From Enoplolaimus lenunculus (taxonomy: Eukaryota > Nematoda > Enoplea > Enoplida > Thoracostomopsidae), in assembly GCA_030248215.1 (NCBI GenBank), contig JASANG010001682.1:19642-83641 (forward strand): DNA of 64,000 bases, in the 5' to 3' direction. The notes beneath the pieces were generated by a model, which did not search any database, was not told the origin of the DNA, and was given only the letters and a program-made list of their open reading frames with translations. Of this stretch, positions 26,801 to 41,800 are shown one piece after another. Positions within the stretch are counted from its first letter, which is position 1. The number at the start of each line of letters is the position of its first letter. Made by a program: the position numbers and the translations under genes.

Positions 26801-29800
26801 TTGAAGCTTTAAATTCGTGAAATAAACTTCTTGCTACGTCCCTAGTCGTAACTACAACAGCATATCTGGTCCAAACTGCAAACATTGTGTGTACTAAATT
26901 TACTCACCGAAATTTTTTAAACTGTTCCCTGTGAAAAACAGGTGTTTGGGAAAACATGTGCAACAAACATGGTTTTTTAAACGCGATAGACGAACGCAGT
27001 GAGTTGTAGATCTAGGGGGTAATGGGGATCTATTCCGCATACCGATTCTGCAGAGCTGAAGATTTTGCGATGCAAATTCATTTGAAACCCAGAATGTTTT
27101 CTATTGATGAAAACGCGCTTTAACGCTGTAAAATTTAGAAACACATAAAGTACCCGACCCCCCTGGATCCGCCACTGGACAAGCGTATTCGAGCTAGACG
27201 CCTTTGGATATCGGATTAAATTAAAGTATATGCATATATAACTTAATTTGATCGAACAAAACATACGATTTTACAGCATAGTTTAATTCATAAATGCGGA
27301 TTAGACCAGATGGTTCTTGTGTCATGGGACAAGGCAAATTGCTCCTGAGAGAATATATTACAAGAACTGTACAGATTGAACTGCATCTCCATTCCTCATG
27401 TTTCGATTTAAGGGGTTTCAACGGAACCAGCTTATGTTCCTCAAGCGATTTTAATATAGACAGGTGTATGAAGAGTAAAAATATTGCTTATAATGGTGTT
27501 ACACTGTAACCTATTTGGTGTTTTGCTTGAAAGCCCCATACTTGTACTCGCAGCAGTCGGCCGCTGTTTGTCGTTCACCAATTACATATACAGTATAAAT
27601 ATATGTATGTAATTTCTGTACGCATTTTGTGTAAACATGAAGAGACGTTTATTTTAGATATTTTTACCATATTTGAGCTCACAATAATAGGTTATTTCTT
27701 CATACTGTGTATGCACTGCAGCGGTGTTGTTTTTTGTGCAGTGCGTGTATAGAGATTCATCATCATGTATTATTGCAAGGATACTCGGCTCAAGTGTTGC
27801 ACGACGCATTGTCGTCGCTTCGTGTGTGTACGTAGTATATACGTTTGTTTTTTATCAAACGGTACATATTGATATGTTTAAAGGCTCGTGTACGATTTTA
27901 AAATGATTGCAGTATTGGTCTTTAAAATTTGTCTGCGTTTCATTTGAATGAAAATATGTTTTCGATTTTTAGCAGCGTTGGTGTGATGATTTATCGTTTG
28001 TGTACTTATCGATTTTAGTAGTTTTGTTTTTTGTGTCTGAAAGCCGTATAGTTTTGTTGCGGACGATGTTGATAATTGTTCATTTGTTTTTATGGTTCCG
28101 TTTAATTGTCAGACAATATGGCGTAGGCCCGTTCAATAATGTTTTTCTGTTTACTAAACTATCCAAAAACAAACTCGTTGTTCCAGTTTTCAGTGTGGCT
28201 ACAAAACTTCCGAAATTACAATATTCTATTGTCTGCAAAGATTTCGCTTGCTAAGTTGGTAAGCCAATCGAGTTAAATACTGTTTTAAATTTTTCCATTC
28301 CTTATGAATGCATTTTTCGCTGTGAACGTTGCGATTCGCAATCGGATTCGGCTAAATCGCAGTGGTTTGGAATCGGTGAAAGTCACCATGTAAGTGCCGT
28401 CCTGCAGCCAGAGTGGGGCAGAGGTGGTTTAGTTCCCCTTTAGCGAAATTTTGCCCCTCTCCGTCTAGAAAATTCATTGTCTCGCCTGTTAGCTTATTAT
28501 TTGAATAGCATGTCCTGAAATTGTTTTGGCCTTCCCAGTAGGTTGGGCTGGTTACGGCTTGTGTAAACACTGGAGTGAGGTATCGTATCCAATGTCAAAA
28601 TCACAGATAAAAATATATATTAATCGGATAAATATTAATTGGGAGATATGACTGTTAAACTGGTTCCAATTCAGATTTTATTTAATGACTATCTTGTTGT
28701 TGGCTTGACGTAAAATTTACGTTCGTTCTGCTCATTAGGCACTGTCCGCCATCCATATGCTGGATATATCATAATTGCAGCTAATAAACTGAAATTTGTT
28801 CTGATTTGATGATTAACTTCTCAACTTGTCCAGAAATGTAACCGCAGCAACGTGTTAAAAACGCTCACTTGTAAAAGAGCAGTTTTATGATATTCAGCAC
28901 CACAACCGTAAATATCCGGTAGATTTTTACCGAAACCTGTTACGGATATCACTTTTGTCGAATAGTCAACCGGAACAGAATATCCGGTCGCACCCTGCGC
29001 CCAGCCAGCACCAACTTTGACCAGTACACCGCAGATCTAAAGACCTAAAGACTTCCGAGCAGCTCATTGTTGCGTTTTAGATTAATATCCAATATTTAAT
29101 ACAAATATTTCTTCTACGTTTAAATACTTTCTAACAAAGCTACGCAACTATTTTATACCTATATGTACGTACAGTGCGGTGTTTTGTACGTATATCAAAT
29201 GACGTGTTAGAAGTGCAAAAATATACATACAAATGTGCATTAGCGTTACCGTGTTTGCTACAAACTTTTGTGTAATGTTACTGAATGTATTTATTTTCTT
29301 CTGATTGATTTCATATGGTAGGACATTTTAAAAAAATTTAAATCTTGATCCTGGCTTCATCCATTCACAAAATTTTGTCTGGCGCTGGATGAGATAGGAG
29401 CACCAAGATAACCCGTTTTGGTTTTGATCATTTTGGGGGGTTAGGCCTGGGTGGCGCCCCTGGGATGCGCCAATGAGCCAGATCGTTCCTGTACTGTCAT
29501 TTAAATGTTTTGGTCTGTCTTGTGTGTATTTATGTGAGTTAAGTTATGTTGATTTCCTGATAACTTCATCTCTCGGAACAGGTAGTACGTACTTATCTTG
29601 GCGTGCACATCCAATCTTTGTATTATTTATGATGTCAGTCTCGCTGTTTGATATTTGGAAAATAAATTACGTCTGACTAGAACTTTTAACTCCAACCGAA
29701 TGTTTTGGTTTTAAACGTTTGTGTTAAAAATAATTCATTTTCTATGCCCTGAAATTTTTGTACTTGTCCAAAAACAAAACCTTCTAATTTTTGGTTTGCT

Positions 29801-32800
29801 GCAGCCCATAGCACATTTGTTCGTAGTCGTTGTTTTTGTGGGAGTTGTACTTTTTAGTTTGTGACATTGTGTTTATTTGACTAAAGATTATCACTGCGAC
29901 AATTGCCCTAGTATCGTATCAAAATGATGCATATATATATGCATAATTTGTTAACTGTGTGTGAGCTTTAGTGTGTCATTACGTAGTGGTGATTTCGGTT
30001 TCAGCGCGTACACGTGCCACATTTTACCACTTACTCTATTTGATTGACCGAAACGAAGCTCCGAGCAAAGTTCGGGCAGGGTTTCGCCAAGTGGTTTATG
30101 TTTTGTACTCGGGGGTGGAAAGGTGGATGTCCGTCCGACGAGAATCTCAGGAACCACTGAGCGTGAGCGTATTTTGATAAACTTTTTTATTTGAAAGCTT
30201 ATTGTACTGGGGTGTTAACTTCGTATTGGGGTTTCAAAATTTCAAGCCGTTTGTTAGCTACAGGTAATTTGCGTTCGAGGAATCTGAATGCTTAAGTCGA
30301 GGTTAGGAATTTTTAAATAATTTTACTGATTATTAGAGTTAAAAGCAATCAAATTAAGTACTGAAGGGGTTTTGAGCGCGAGGAGTCTGAATAAATTGTC
30401 TTAGGTGGTTAATTAATTTGCGTATCAGCTGAATCGGAAAGTAGGTGGGCCAAAATATGCGTTTGTGCTTTAAAAGCCTGGAATGTTTAACTAATATGAT
30501 TAAAAAGTATGTCCGAGCTTCGCTCAATACATGTAGGTCGAACTACGACTGGTAATACTGTGTAATGCGGACATTTTGTCTAGTGTAGTGATTATCATAT
30601 ACATTTGATTTAGTGTCCTCAAAAGGAAGAGTGTTTGTAGTTGCTCCTATAACTTGTTGGGTATATGCTATGTCTGCCCGTTTCTCTGGTCGGCGAGATT
30701 TATGGAAAATTTGGCAAATATTTGATTTTAAAGTTTATAAATGCACCAACTCGCGCGTTGCTCATTCTTTTATTGTTATTTGCAGATGATAATAAGTTAA
30801 ATGAAATACATGGGGAATCGGCAACAAATCAACGTTCAGATCTTGATAGACGCTTTGATGATGAGGACATCGTTGAGGTGTCCACAACTGCTATAACGTC
30901 TGCAAATGCTTTTAACCGTCGAAATTCATCATTCGTTCGCCGTGGTTCAATGAGAGTTTCATCAACTCGACGCGGTAGTGGAAGCAGTGTCAAACGATCG
31001 CTACGTGGTTCTAAACGAGCGTCCGTTGCGCCAACCGTTGGCGACAGCGGAGACTCGCCAGCGCTGAAAGTCCCAAAGGTTTGCAGTTTGCACGTTGGCT
31101 GGGTTTCCGAAATCTTACTTATTTGCATAAGGGATGCTTAAGTAATTGCTTATGCCGCAGACTAAGCAGTTGTATACTTAACTTTTTGCACAAAATCAAA
31201 TAGACGTCAACTTCGAACTTGTGTCATAACGGAAGCTATGCCATATCTCAGCTTTATATTTAGGGGACGCCATTAGTCTACAATAAGATTAGTATACCTG
31301 AACTGATAGCCTGTACTGCATCATACTTGATCAGTGACTTAACGATAGGTCTTGCTTAAGTAAGATTTCAGAAACACATCCATAATGTATAATTTGAGTG
31401 TAACATGTAATTATATATTTTATAAAAGGTAAACGATTATATATACGTGTACATATGTATGGGAATCTCAATCTTAGCGTCAAGTATCGAAAATTCTTGG
31501 ACTGATTGTTTTAATTTCGGCCTCAACTAGCTTTTTCATTAAAGATGCTCATCCCTGTTTATATTAATCTAAAGTAGTTTATCCTTCATACTCAAAATGT
31601 TATTTACTTAATGCGTTATAAAAATAGTTTCTTTTCGTCGATTATAATCTCCCGGTTGTAGGAATGTCTTAAACTTTGACGTTTATCTCATTTTGTTAAT
31701 TCATGCATTCGAAAAATTATCTACTGACTTTGTTGTTTCAGATTTGTCACATTAGTAATTTTTGTCATTTACCATATAATTATGTTTTAGGAAATGGCTA
31801 GTCCTGAATTCTTGTACGCTAGCCGTCGGCAGTGTATTCGTTTGACAACGCCCTCGATGTCAACTTACAAGGTAAACAATGTTATTATATAACTTTAAGC
31901 TTGCCTTGGCATTGAAAAGCTGCAATGTTTTCCGGTTTTCGGATGCAAAATAAGCTTTCAAATAGTAAAACGAGCGACAGAATTCCGTATTTGCTAGTGC
32001 ACACTTTATGTTTAATATTGTAAAAAGTTGTTAAAGTTAGTTATAATGAATACCCTTTTTTAAATATTTTTGAAGAAATTATAGTCGAACATTTTTGGTT
32101 TACGTACGGTGAACAGAAAACTAAACTTTAGTATTCGTTTCTAACATCTAAAGCCAATAGCGCATGTATGCTTTGTCAGTAAGTTTTATCGTAGTGGATG
32201 CCATGAAAATGTCAGCTGTTTCAAAATGTGAGCTGACTTGCCAGTTTTAGAGCAGTGGCTATGGACACAGTCTTGGAAGCAGCGGGCTAGCAGGAGGTGG
32301 AGGCAGTGGTTCGTCAGGAACAGTCGGTACAGTGTCGACGCTTTTGCGAAACGGAATACGTTCTGCAGCGGCGGCATCGAGTAATACGCTTAATCATTTG
32401 CCAGGCGCACATTCTAGTCACGGTGGAGTCGGTGGAAGCCATTCACTGCTGTCACAGCATTCGTCGCCACGCAACGTTCTTGTACTACTTCTCAACGGGC
32501 AACGCATCGACGTAACGTGTTCAGTCCATTCACGAGCAGCGGAAATATTTGAAACTGTTGTTGATCATGTCAATTTGACTGAACATTATTTGTTCGGGTT
32601 GACATACTTGAAAGGTAGGTTGGAGTGAAATGTGAAACTGGATAGCGGGGTAAAACCGGATGCCTGGCTTCGGCAATAAAACGTCTGGGTCCTCCGTTGT
32701 ACATTGCAGGATCCTGGCTACGCGCATAAATGTTTGCCGAGGCTTTGGCAACAAAATCGCTCGTTTTTGGTGCTGTTTTGCGAACAGTGTTAGGTCGTAA

Positions 32801-35800
32801 TTGTTATCTTCATTTTAGCTGCTTTTCAGCCTTACAAGCATGACTAAAGAAGTAATACAACTAAGTTGTAAAGTAGTATATAAGTTTAACTAATTCTTCC
32901 ATTTTGTCTTCTAGACGGCGAACACTTCTTTTTTGAACCAGACGAAAAAATTTCCAAATCAGCTCCGCCCGGATGGCGTGACAAGAAATCTGGTGGTGCT
33001 GCGTCGAACTTTAATGCTTGCGTATTGTATACACTGTATCTTCGAATCAAATTTTATCCAGATGCCCTTGATTTTGTCAAGTACGCTATTTTTTGATTGC
33101 TTTGTTGTGAGAAAATAACTTTGCTGTAGGCGTAAAACTCAAGTGCGAAGTTTGATAATTTTGACTTGGCCGCTAGTTGCGTAAGGGATACTAGGTATCA
33201 GTGATTGTATCTGTGACCTGACACGTGTTGAGGACTATGTAAAGTTGCAGCTTTATTCTAAAAATTGCTGCTATTCAATATTTTGTGCTGGAAATTTTCT
33301 TGTTTTGCACTTGACGGTTCTATCTTGCAAGTCTCATAAGTTTATACGTTGAAGATAATAACGCTAGTGTTTACTTAAAACGGCGCCGTATGTAAGTCAA
33401 GTGCTTGACCTCGAGGTAATTAAATACCTAATTAAGATTTTATAATCACAATCACCGTTAGGTATCAGCCTAAAAATAATGCATTACATAAAATTTTCGT
33501 TCAGAAATCCGCAAACACTTCATCAGTTGTATTTGCAATTGAGACGAGATTTGATTGACGAGCGCCTTCAGTGCAATACTGATCGAGCGTTTCAGCTTGC
33601 TGCTCTCGCGCTACAGGCTGAATACGGAGATTCAGATGCCACAGTTAGGGTGCAGGGCGGCGCATCTGCAAAGGATAGCTCGGCCAATGCTCGAACAACA
33701 ACGTATTTTCAACTGAACCATTATCTGCCTCAGGTCAGTTTTGGTTAAAACTTTACTCTACCACATAGGACATCTGATTTCAAATTAACGATTGCTGTAT
33801 TATGCCTGGCCAATCTTAATTATAAGGGCCTACCCGCAAAGCCTAAACGCAAATATTTTAGAACGTAAATTTATATCAGCTGTCACCTTCATGCCTTGCC
33901 GAATATTGTACACAACGGTTTTGCGCAGGTTATATGAAATAAAATGATTGTTTACTGCTCAACTACATAGCATACAAGTCACGAAATATATTAATGTATG
34001 GTGCTTGCCGTAGGATTCAAATACATTAAAAAGTATTTACTCTGTAGCGTTTTAATATATCAATATTTGCTAAAACGCTGTAAGAAGTTGACACTTGGAT
34101 TCTGTATTATTTAATTAAAGCGTGTTTATACTTTTTTGGTTTCAGCGACATATCGATGATGAATATCCAAATAGTAAGGAACGATTGACACAAATGCTCA
34201 CTGAAGTTCACGTTCAGTATGCCGGGTTGTCACAAGTTGACGCAGAACTAGAGTTTCTTAGGGTACGTTTTTTCATGATGGATATGCAACCGAAATGTGT
34301 ATCAGGGTTGTTTTTCCCGGAAAATTATGATCGGAAGAAATTATTTATTTCCATTTTTCCGGACAAAATGTTACAACTTACTTCTTTATCTGGGTGAATA
34401 TTTTACTTTAAAACTCCCTAGTACGGTCAGAGGTAAAATGTGAGTTAATAGAACATTGTGTTCCGATCTGAGAAGACGAACCGATTCGTGAGCGCAGTCT
34501 TTTACGTCACTTGATTTCCTCGCGAACTGCCGGAAATTCTGAAATTTTGTCATAAAAATGGATAAACAACCCAATATGGAAGAGTGATCAAAAGTTTAAA
34601 TGATCGATGGAAAGGAATGTGGCTCACTCATCACTATTATGTTAGTAGTAGTTGACGAAAACTTTGCGATTGATGTGAACGAAACACCACATGCTTATTG
34701 GATCAATTTCAGTACAAAATCTTAATTAGAAATGGCTCTGTGTCATTAAATATGATAAAGCCATCTGAACAACCAACAGTTACCGTAGCGGTTGCAGACC
34801 AAACGTATTTTTGTAATAAATCACATGGTAAACGCAACCGTTCAATTTTGGGGACACTAACCTTAGCCCTGCGAGTCGATGAACTTTAGTGAGCGAAGCG
34901 AGCGAGATGCCAGACGAAGTTTTGCATTAAATCACATAACAAACTAGCAATGTACAAATCCGTTGGTAATGGGTCCTAGTGGACAAAGCTCGTAATTGCA
35001 CATCGGCATTAGTTGCATTTCATCTAAATAACATTATTTTATATCATATTTAGTTGCAGCTACTGTTCACAAAACGTATAAATTTTTCCATTCCCCTAAT
35101 TAAAATAAAAAAACCCATTTTTTCCGGTAATTTTTTGGCCCACAGCCTTGATGAGTGTGTTGATCGGCGTCTTAATACGCTATGTTTGGCGAAAAGAATT
35201 ATTAAAAGTAACCCGGCAAGCAGCAGTGTGTTCAAAGCCCATCCACTAACTGAGGGAAGAGCTGGGGGAGCTGAAAAGTAGGGGAGGTAAAAATTTTTAT
35301 ATGGCAAACAAATTGCCATTTTTTTGTGTCCGAAAGTAGCCAAAATGTATTTTACTTTGCTTCTATGTTGAAACACAGCGGTTAGTGATATCCAAGTTGG
35401 TAGCAAAGCAACAGGCTAGAAAAGAAACAGCAAAATCTGTTACACTGATATACTCTGTTGCTACCAACCTGACTGAAATGTATCGTTTTCAAAGTCGTTT
35501 AAAAATAATGTTTTACGCTGCCAATTTTACCGGGGGAATCGAAAAAAGTGGTGGGGAGGTCGGAAGCGGGATTCACCTCCTCCCACGCGGCAAACCGATG
35601 TTCGAAGTTAAGTACATGTTTGTACAATTGGCAAAAATTGATTGCATATACATATTTTGTCGAGCTTTGAGCTTTGGCGGCCAAGTGTTTCCGATTAGAT
35701 ATAGCAGTATTGGCTGCATTCGCAACGGTTTTGCAGGTTTTGGTTATACAGCAAATGTTTGTATCACGATTTCAGAATTGCATGTCTCTTAGAGAATATG

Positions 35801-38800
35801 GCATTCATTTTCATCGAATGTTTCGATCGAAGCCATCTCAAGCGCAAATAGTTGACCCGTTAGGAGATCCAGATACTGGAACAAGCATATGGGTTGGCAT
35901 TTTGCCGCGTGGAGTGATATTGTTTGAAGAGCGGGTTAGCAGCATTGCTTTAATTATATTGAATCTTTTCGGTAATGTCATCTGAGTGCGAATCCGGATC
36001 TTTAACAAATTTTTTACTATTAGCAATAATTGTGGATGTAATAAAACGCAGAACTGAAATACAGGCAGAAATGATCATAAAAATGCGTTCGACTGATGAC
36101 AACGATAAAATGCAGTTCCTAGCTTTTTTTTCAAAATCTAATTTGGTTTTTAGGTAGAAAGGGTTTCGAATTGGAGTGGATTTTGAAAAATTATAGTTTT
36201 CAAAGATACGGTCAGAAAAAGTTAAAAATAATGAACGAAAAACAATGAAGGAACAAAAAAGTTTGTTCCTGTTCCGTTTAGCTTATTCACTTTGGTATTG
36301 CTTGATTACTGTAGCGTGGTGAACGAATACCGCTCAGCAAACATCCTTGGCGCGATACGGCAACACTATCATTTAATCGCAAAAAATTTGTTATTGTTCC
36401 GAATACAACCGGAATGGATGGCGGCACATTAGGAAGCAACGCGAGCAGCAATCAGGAAGCTGTTCCTAGTACAATTCATGATCCAACGTCCGCACAGCAT
36501 AAAGAGCTTGTTTTTTATACCGATAGCCATAAAAAGTATGCGATATCGTGCTTAGCTTGTTGTAAGAGTATAAAAGTGAAAGCCATTTGTTGATTCATCA
36601 ATAAATGCTGATAGCAATGTTTTAACGTAGGGTGTAAATTTAAACTGATTTTCTTCAAACACTACATAAAATATGTATTAAATTTTTTGGCATGGTTTTA
36701 ATTGCTGGATTACACACTTCATCGATTGACACAATATGCATGTACTTCAAGGCTAAATTGATAGATTTAACGTTACGTATGCATTTGTATTGGTGTTCGT
36801 AATGTTTAGGAGCGCATATTTTGTGCATTTCGCATCGGCACAACATAGATTTGGCATGAAAATGAACACATGGGCTCAAACTCAAGATTTTAATGGTTCG
36901 TTTTGGCTGATTAATACGTACTTACTATGATATGTGCATATGAGACAAGGAGGCGTTTGTTATTAACATGTTTTTGCAAAGCGTACGTTTGAAAAAGTAT
37001 CTAAAAAGGTTGAATCATTAATATTCGCTAGCTGTTTGCAACCACCACTATTCTGAGCCTTGCTGAGCTGCGTTACGTCATTTTGTGTAGAACTCACATT
37101 GTGCCTGCGCCTCACTATAGATGATATTAATGTCAGAAGAAGAAGGTGGCATCATTGTTTGGCTGGATAACGTAATTGTCTGGTATTTGTATTTTTAGGT
37201 ACACTAGAACGTAGCAGTGGAGCGAAGAAGTCAACGCCTAAAATCCCGCAAATATCGGTTGATCTGAGTCGTTTGCATAATGCGGACGGCGAGCATGCAA
37301 GTAGCCGATTGCCGTTGAGTACACCGAATGGACAAAACACAGTGTGTAATAGCTATACGAATGGAAAAACACATTCCATCAACAGGTGTTTAACTATATT
37401 TGAAATGTTTGCACACATGCTGCTTCAAGGCCTCTCCGTATTTTTAATAATGGGAATAAGGTGGGAAAGTTAAAATCACCATTATTATACTTCGCATTCA
37501 AATGACAATAGTTGATTTGGATAGTTAATTGTTACCGGAACCGTGCTAACCGGATAAAGCATCTACATAAAATGCTCTGTTCAAAGTGCTTGTTTTGCAC
37601 AGATGTTTTTGAATTAAATTAACTGCTAGCTTGGGCTTTGCATTTTACTTTAGTGTAAAAATTTAGCTAGTTGACTTGACATAAAGTACATTCGCAGAAG
37701 AATGCTTAATACATCCACTTTTAAAAAGTGGTTTTATGATATTCGAGGCCACAATCGCAAATATCAGGTATCCAGTAGCGTCAGTTTTTTGTCACATATT
37801 AAATCAGAACTCAATATCGGTTTTTCCCTATCGACAATGGTATTAATTAGCTATATAAGTGCAACTTCTGGTAGTATTTTTGTACAAATGTTTATTTTAA
37901 GCTCTCTTACGGGTCACACAGCAGTCTTACCAGACGCCACCTTGTCATCTCAACGCTTAACAGTTCAGGCGCAGGTTGATGTGTCTGGAAATCATGGCGA
38001 TGCATCACCGGTTGGTACTCGACTTTCTGGAAAGAGCCAACGACATTCAACTGCTACCGCTTCTGGTGCATCAGTAGATTCTGTAGGAACTGCAAGCAAA
38101 GACTCAAATGGCAGGTTGTCAGCGAATAGTCTGTCCGAATTGAACGTATCTGCCCGTAGTAGATATGGCGAACAGTCTTCAGCAGGCAATCAAAATGCGA
38201 GTATAACGCGTCCTAGTGGAACAGCCACTGCAGTTAGTGTTTCTGTACCCGCGGAAGAGGAATCACTATCGGTTACGAACGCTAACGAAACAATTTCAGG
38301 TAGGTTTTAGATACCCTGGTTTTTTAAATCGGACCTGAATCCATCTCGATTCAGACCAGTATACAATATTTGTATAGAGTATTATTTACGATTTACATAC
38401 AAGAACCTGTTGAAGAGGACATTTTTAACGAAAGATGTAGGGCAGCGAAATAAAGCTTTATTTTTGCCTGATCGGTGTGTGCAATTACTCATACTTCCTG
38501 AAAATGGCTGACAGAACATCATTTAGGTGAACGAATTATGCGTCCGCTAAAAGTGAGAGTTTGTTTTCTAATAGGACTTGTAACTTTCAAACCACTCTGT
38601 TGTATGTTTGAAGTACTGCATATTTTTCTCAATTTGATTTATCTATCATGTTAGTACAGTTAGAGAAGTGCAAACGGTCCAGCTCGCTTGATTCAAAACC
38701 TATTATAAACTAACGCTAAGCTCTACACATTCCACTCATAGAGTCATTGTTTACGATTGGTAGCTAAACTTCTTACGACTGTACGACTGTTAGCTAGCTA

Positions 38801-41800
38801 ACCTGACGGAGGTACAGTATAGATGTCGCCAATTTACACCTGGTAGTACAAAATTTCGACCAGAATTGTAAATCGGTTCTCTGTTTCGCGCTGTGCAGCA
38901 CTCGTTGAAGCCTTTAACATTTTCTTCTATTTTATTTCCAATCATTGGTACAGACAAAGTTATCCTGCACTACTTTCCAGTATATTCCTAAACATCACAC
39001 CTAATGCTTAGCCTAAACCCCCGAGACTGTAAGTTCACCAGCCTTTCTGTCACCAAGTGTGTATTCCGTATAATTAACATGGACTCAGCGTTTTGTGTAC
39101 TACTATTTGCTTCCGGGTAGATTCAGAACTTTGCATCTTGTAGAGGAACTCGCTCGGCAATTGAACATTTGTGGGTCTGACTACGATTTGATGACGTTGA
39201 ATTTGGTGAAAGACGCTCATTTTGGCCTCGGCTTAACGCTTGTGGATGGAGAAATATCTGGGTTAAAGGGTGTTTACGTCAAATCAGTTACACCCGGTGG
39301 ACCTGCGGATTTAAATGGTCGCTTGAAATTAGGTTAGTTCTTTTGTCTTATTAGATTATTTTATTTTGTTTTATATTCGCATAACATGCGTACTAAAGTG
39401 CCTGTAATTAAAATTTTAACGGGGTATGTTGCGTGGTATGCCGTTTTTATTTTTTCATCTTTCAAAAATTTTGTTTCTAGGAGACCGAGTTGTAAGCGTA
39501 AATGGTGTCTCACTTGAAGGCAAAAACCGGCACGATGCCGTAGATCTTGTTCGCCGTTCGGCATCTAGTGTTGCAATGCAAATAATGCGGTTGAAATGTT
39601 TGTATAGCTCTGAAGACGACGAAGATACCGGCAGCGGTGCTAATTCGGCTGTTTCTATGTTCCCTAGAAGTAAAACTATCCAAGGTATAGATGAATCAGG
39701 AACACATGCGAACAGAACGTTTCAATCAGCCACATCCGGTTCCTTAGAGTTATCCGAAAGTTCAACAACACGCTCGTCGAAATATCTAACTGCTGATATC
39801 GATTCTGAGCTTGGGCGTATTCAGCATGCCTCTGGAGATAATAATAAGACAACTACGAATCCCGGTGATGGTGGCACCAGTACCTCTGCTGGCGGTTTGA
39901 AACCGTCGTATTTCAAGCGCCCTAAACATCCAAGTGACGTATATCTTAGTCTGTCGGCATCGAATGCCGCGGCGAACGCTAGTAATGCAACAGGTGGCGC
40001 GGGTTGCAAGTCAAGTCGCTCGTCGGTATCTGAAAGTTGCTCTAGCAGTGACGGCGACGACTATAGCGACGGATCTAACGAGTATCGCCCTAATACTACG
40101 TTTGGCTCAAACCAACAATTACGTAAGTACAACAGCGGTCACGAGTTGACTCATGAACACCTCAGTGGAAGTACAACAGCAGATTGCTCGAGAACGGGCG
40201 CCATTGTTCCTGTTCGTAGTGGATCCGAGCACAACGTAGTCGCTTCCGGTGACAGATCTGGCAAGCCAGGTTTTAGAGCACCTCGTACAGAACGCCCCGT
40301 ATCCGGTTCGTACTTGGACGAAGCGTTAGGTGAAGCATCTACGTTCGGCCATCCTGCTATGATGTCGACACCGATCGCAGAGTCTAGCCGCCGCTTTCAG
40401 GGTGATAGTAGTTTTGACGATGGCAGGGCGACACGGGCGTTTGAATACAATGATAGTGTGGATGACACTAACGATTCTAGGGATATGGCTGTGGGGAATA
40501 GGTAAAAAATTAAGATTTTTAGCTTTTTCAGTTATGCGCGTTGTTTAATTAAATAATGTGCTCCGTTGTACGGTTTCTGTCGGCATTGTTTACATTATGT
40601 TTTGGTTCGCAAGTAACTGTGCAAGCAGCGCAGTTCAGGTCAGGCTATGCAGTTCAGTTATTTATGTTTTGCCATATTACTGTTCTGTTTGCTGCTCAAA
40701 TTAAATTGTATACTACTTCTTCCTGAATTCGAATCCTTAAAAATGTAATTTTTTCATCAGATCCAATCATTCGAGGTCAAGCACTGGTGAGCTGAATGGA
40801 AGCGGTGGTGACTGGACTGACAGTTTAAGTCTCAGAGATGTGCCAGACTACGATCCCGATAAGGTACGAATATGAGTAAAGAAGTGACAGGCGTGAAAAT
40901 CATTTTTAAAATGATAATTAAGTTATCCATCTGCTAAATTCAGGCGCGTTGCCAGAATTTTATTGGTGGAGCGATCTAATATTCGGGCGTGGCCGTGGGA
41001 AATGCTTGGCTGGAGGTGACAGTCCTGTATACTGTCGGAGGGCATGGGGGCCATTCGCAAAATTTAATGAGGGCTGAATTGAACAGGAACTATTTGTTAC
41101 ATGAGTACTAATTTATTTCATTATAAACTTCATGAGCGAAACAAGCGAGAAGCTGGGCACATTAAGTTCTTGGGTTAAATCACGAAACGCTGTTCTAGCT
41201 TTAGGCTGATCCTGTTATGTGGTTTGCCGGAAAATATGTCATCCTTTGTTTAGCACAGGGGGCAAAAATCTTAAACGTTCACCAGAGTTCGACCGAAAGT
41301 TCCGATTCCGGTTCAGGAGACGTTCCGCTTTTATAATTGCAAACCCGAACATTGCAACCTTGTTTAGCACAACTCTTGAACCTGTACTGTCCATACATAC
41401 CGATACCACCTATGTTCAACATCCATGTGCCATTAAATGCGAAGTGCGAGTGAGGAAATTTTAGTGTCTGCGGCATTTTTATTTTTGTGAGATTTCACCA
41501 CTTTTCATTAATTTTCGGGTGATGGTTTGGCGCGCGCGTGCCACCCCCAATGCTTCTTTACTGACTGGATAATTCGTTTTTGATTCGGTAGACTGCGTAA
41601 TTTAACGGCGGTTTACGATTGTCTTTAATATTGTTCTTACAGTCTTCGTATTTGTTGCTTTTACTCACTACTTTGTGATTTTGCTTTAAAAACTTGTGCC
41701 TAAATAATATCAAATAACCAACCAAACGCGCAAAACTGACAGTTTTTATGTTAAGAATGTTTTGGATGCCGTCGTTTTTTGTGTTAATCGCGTAAACCTT

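Noticed and set aside
36536-36561. Read-through of exon 21 to a gtaaga donor (encoding YAISCLACC)
   Set aside because: Phase is also workable, but the 36810-36895 exon gives the expected FERM end helix with a clear QHRF match.
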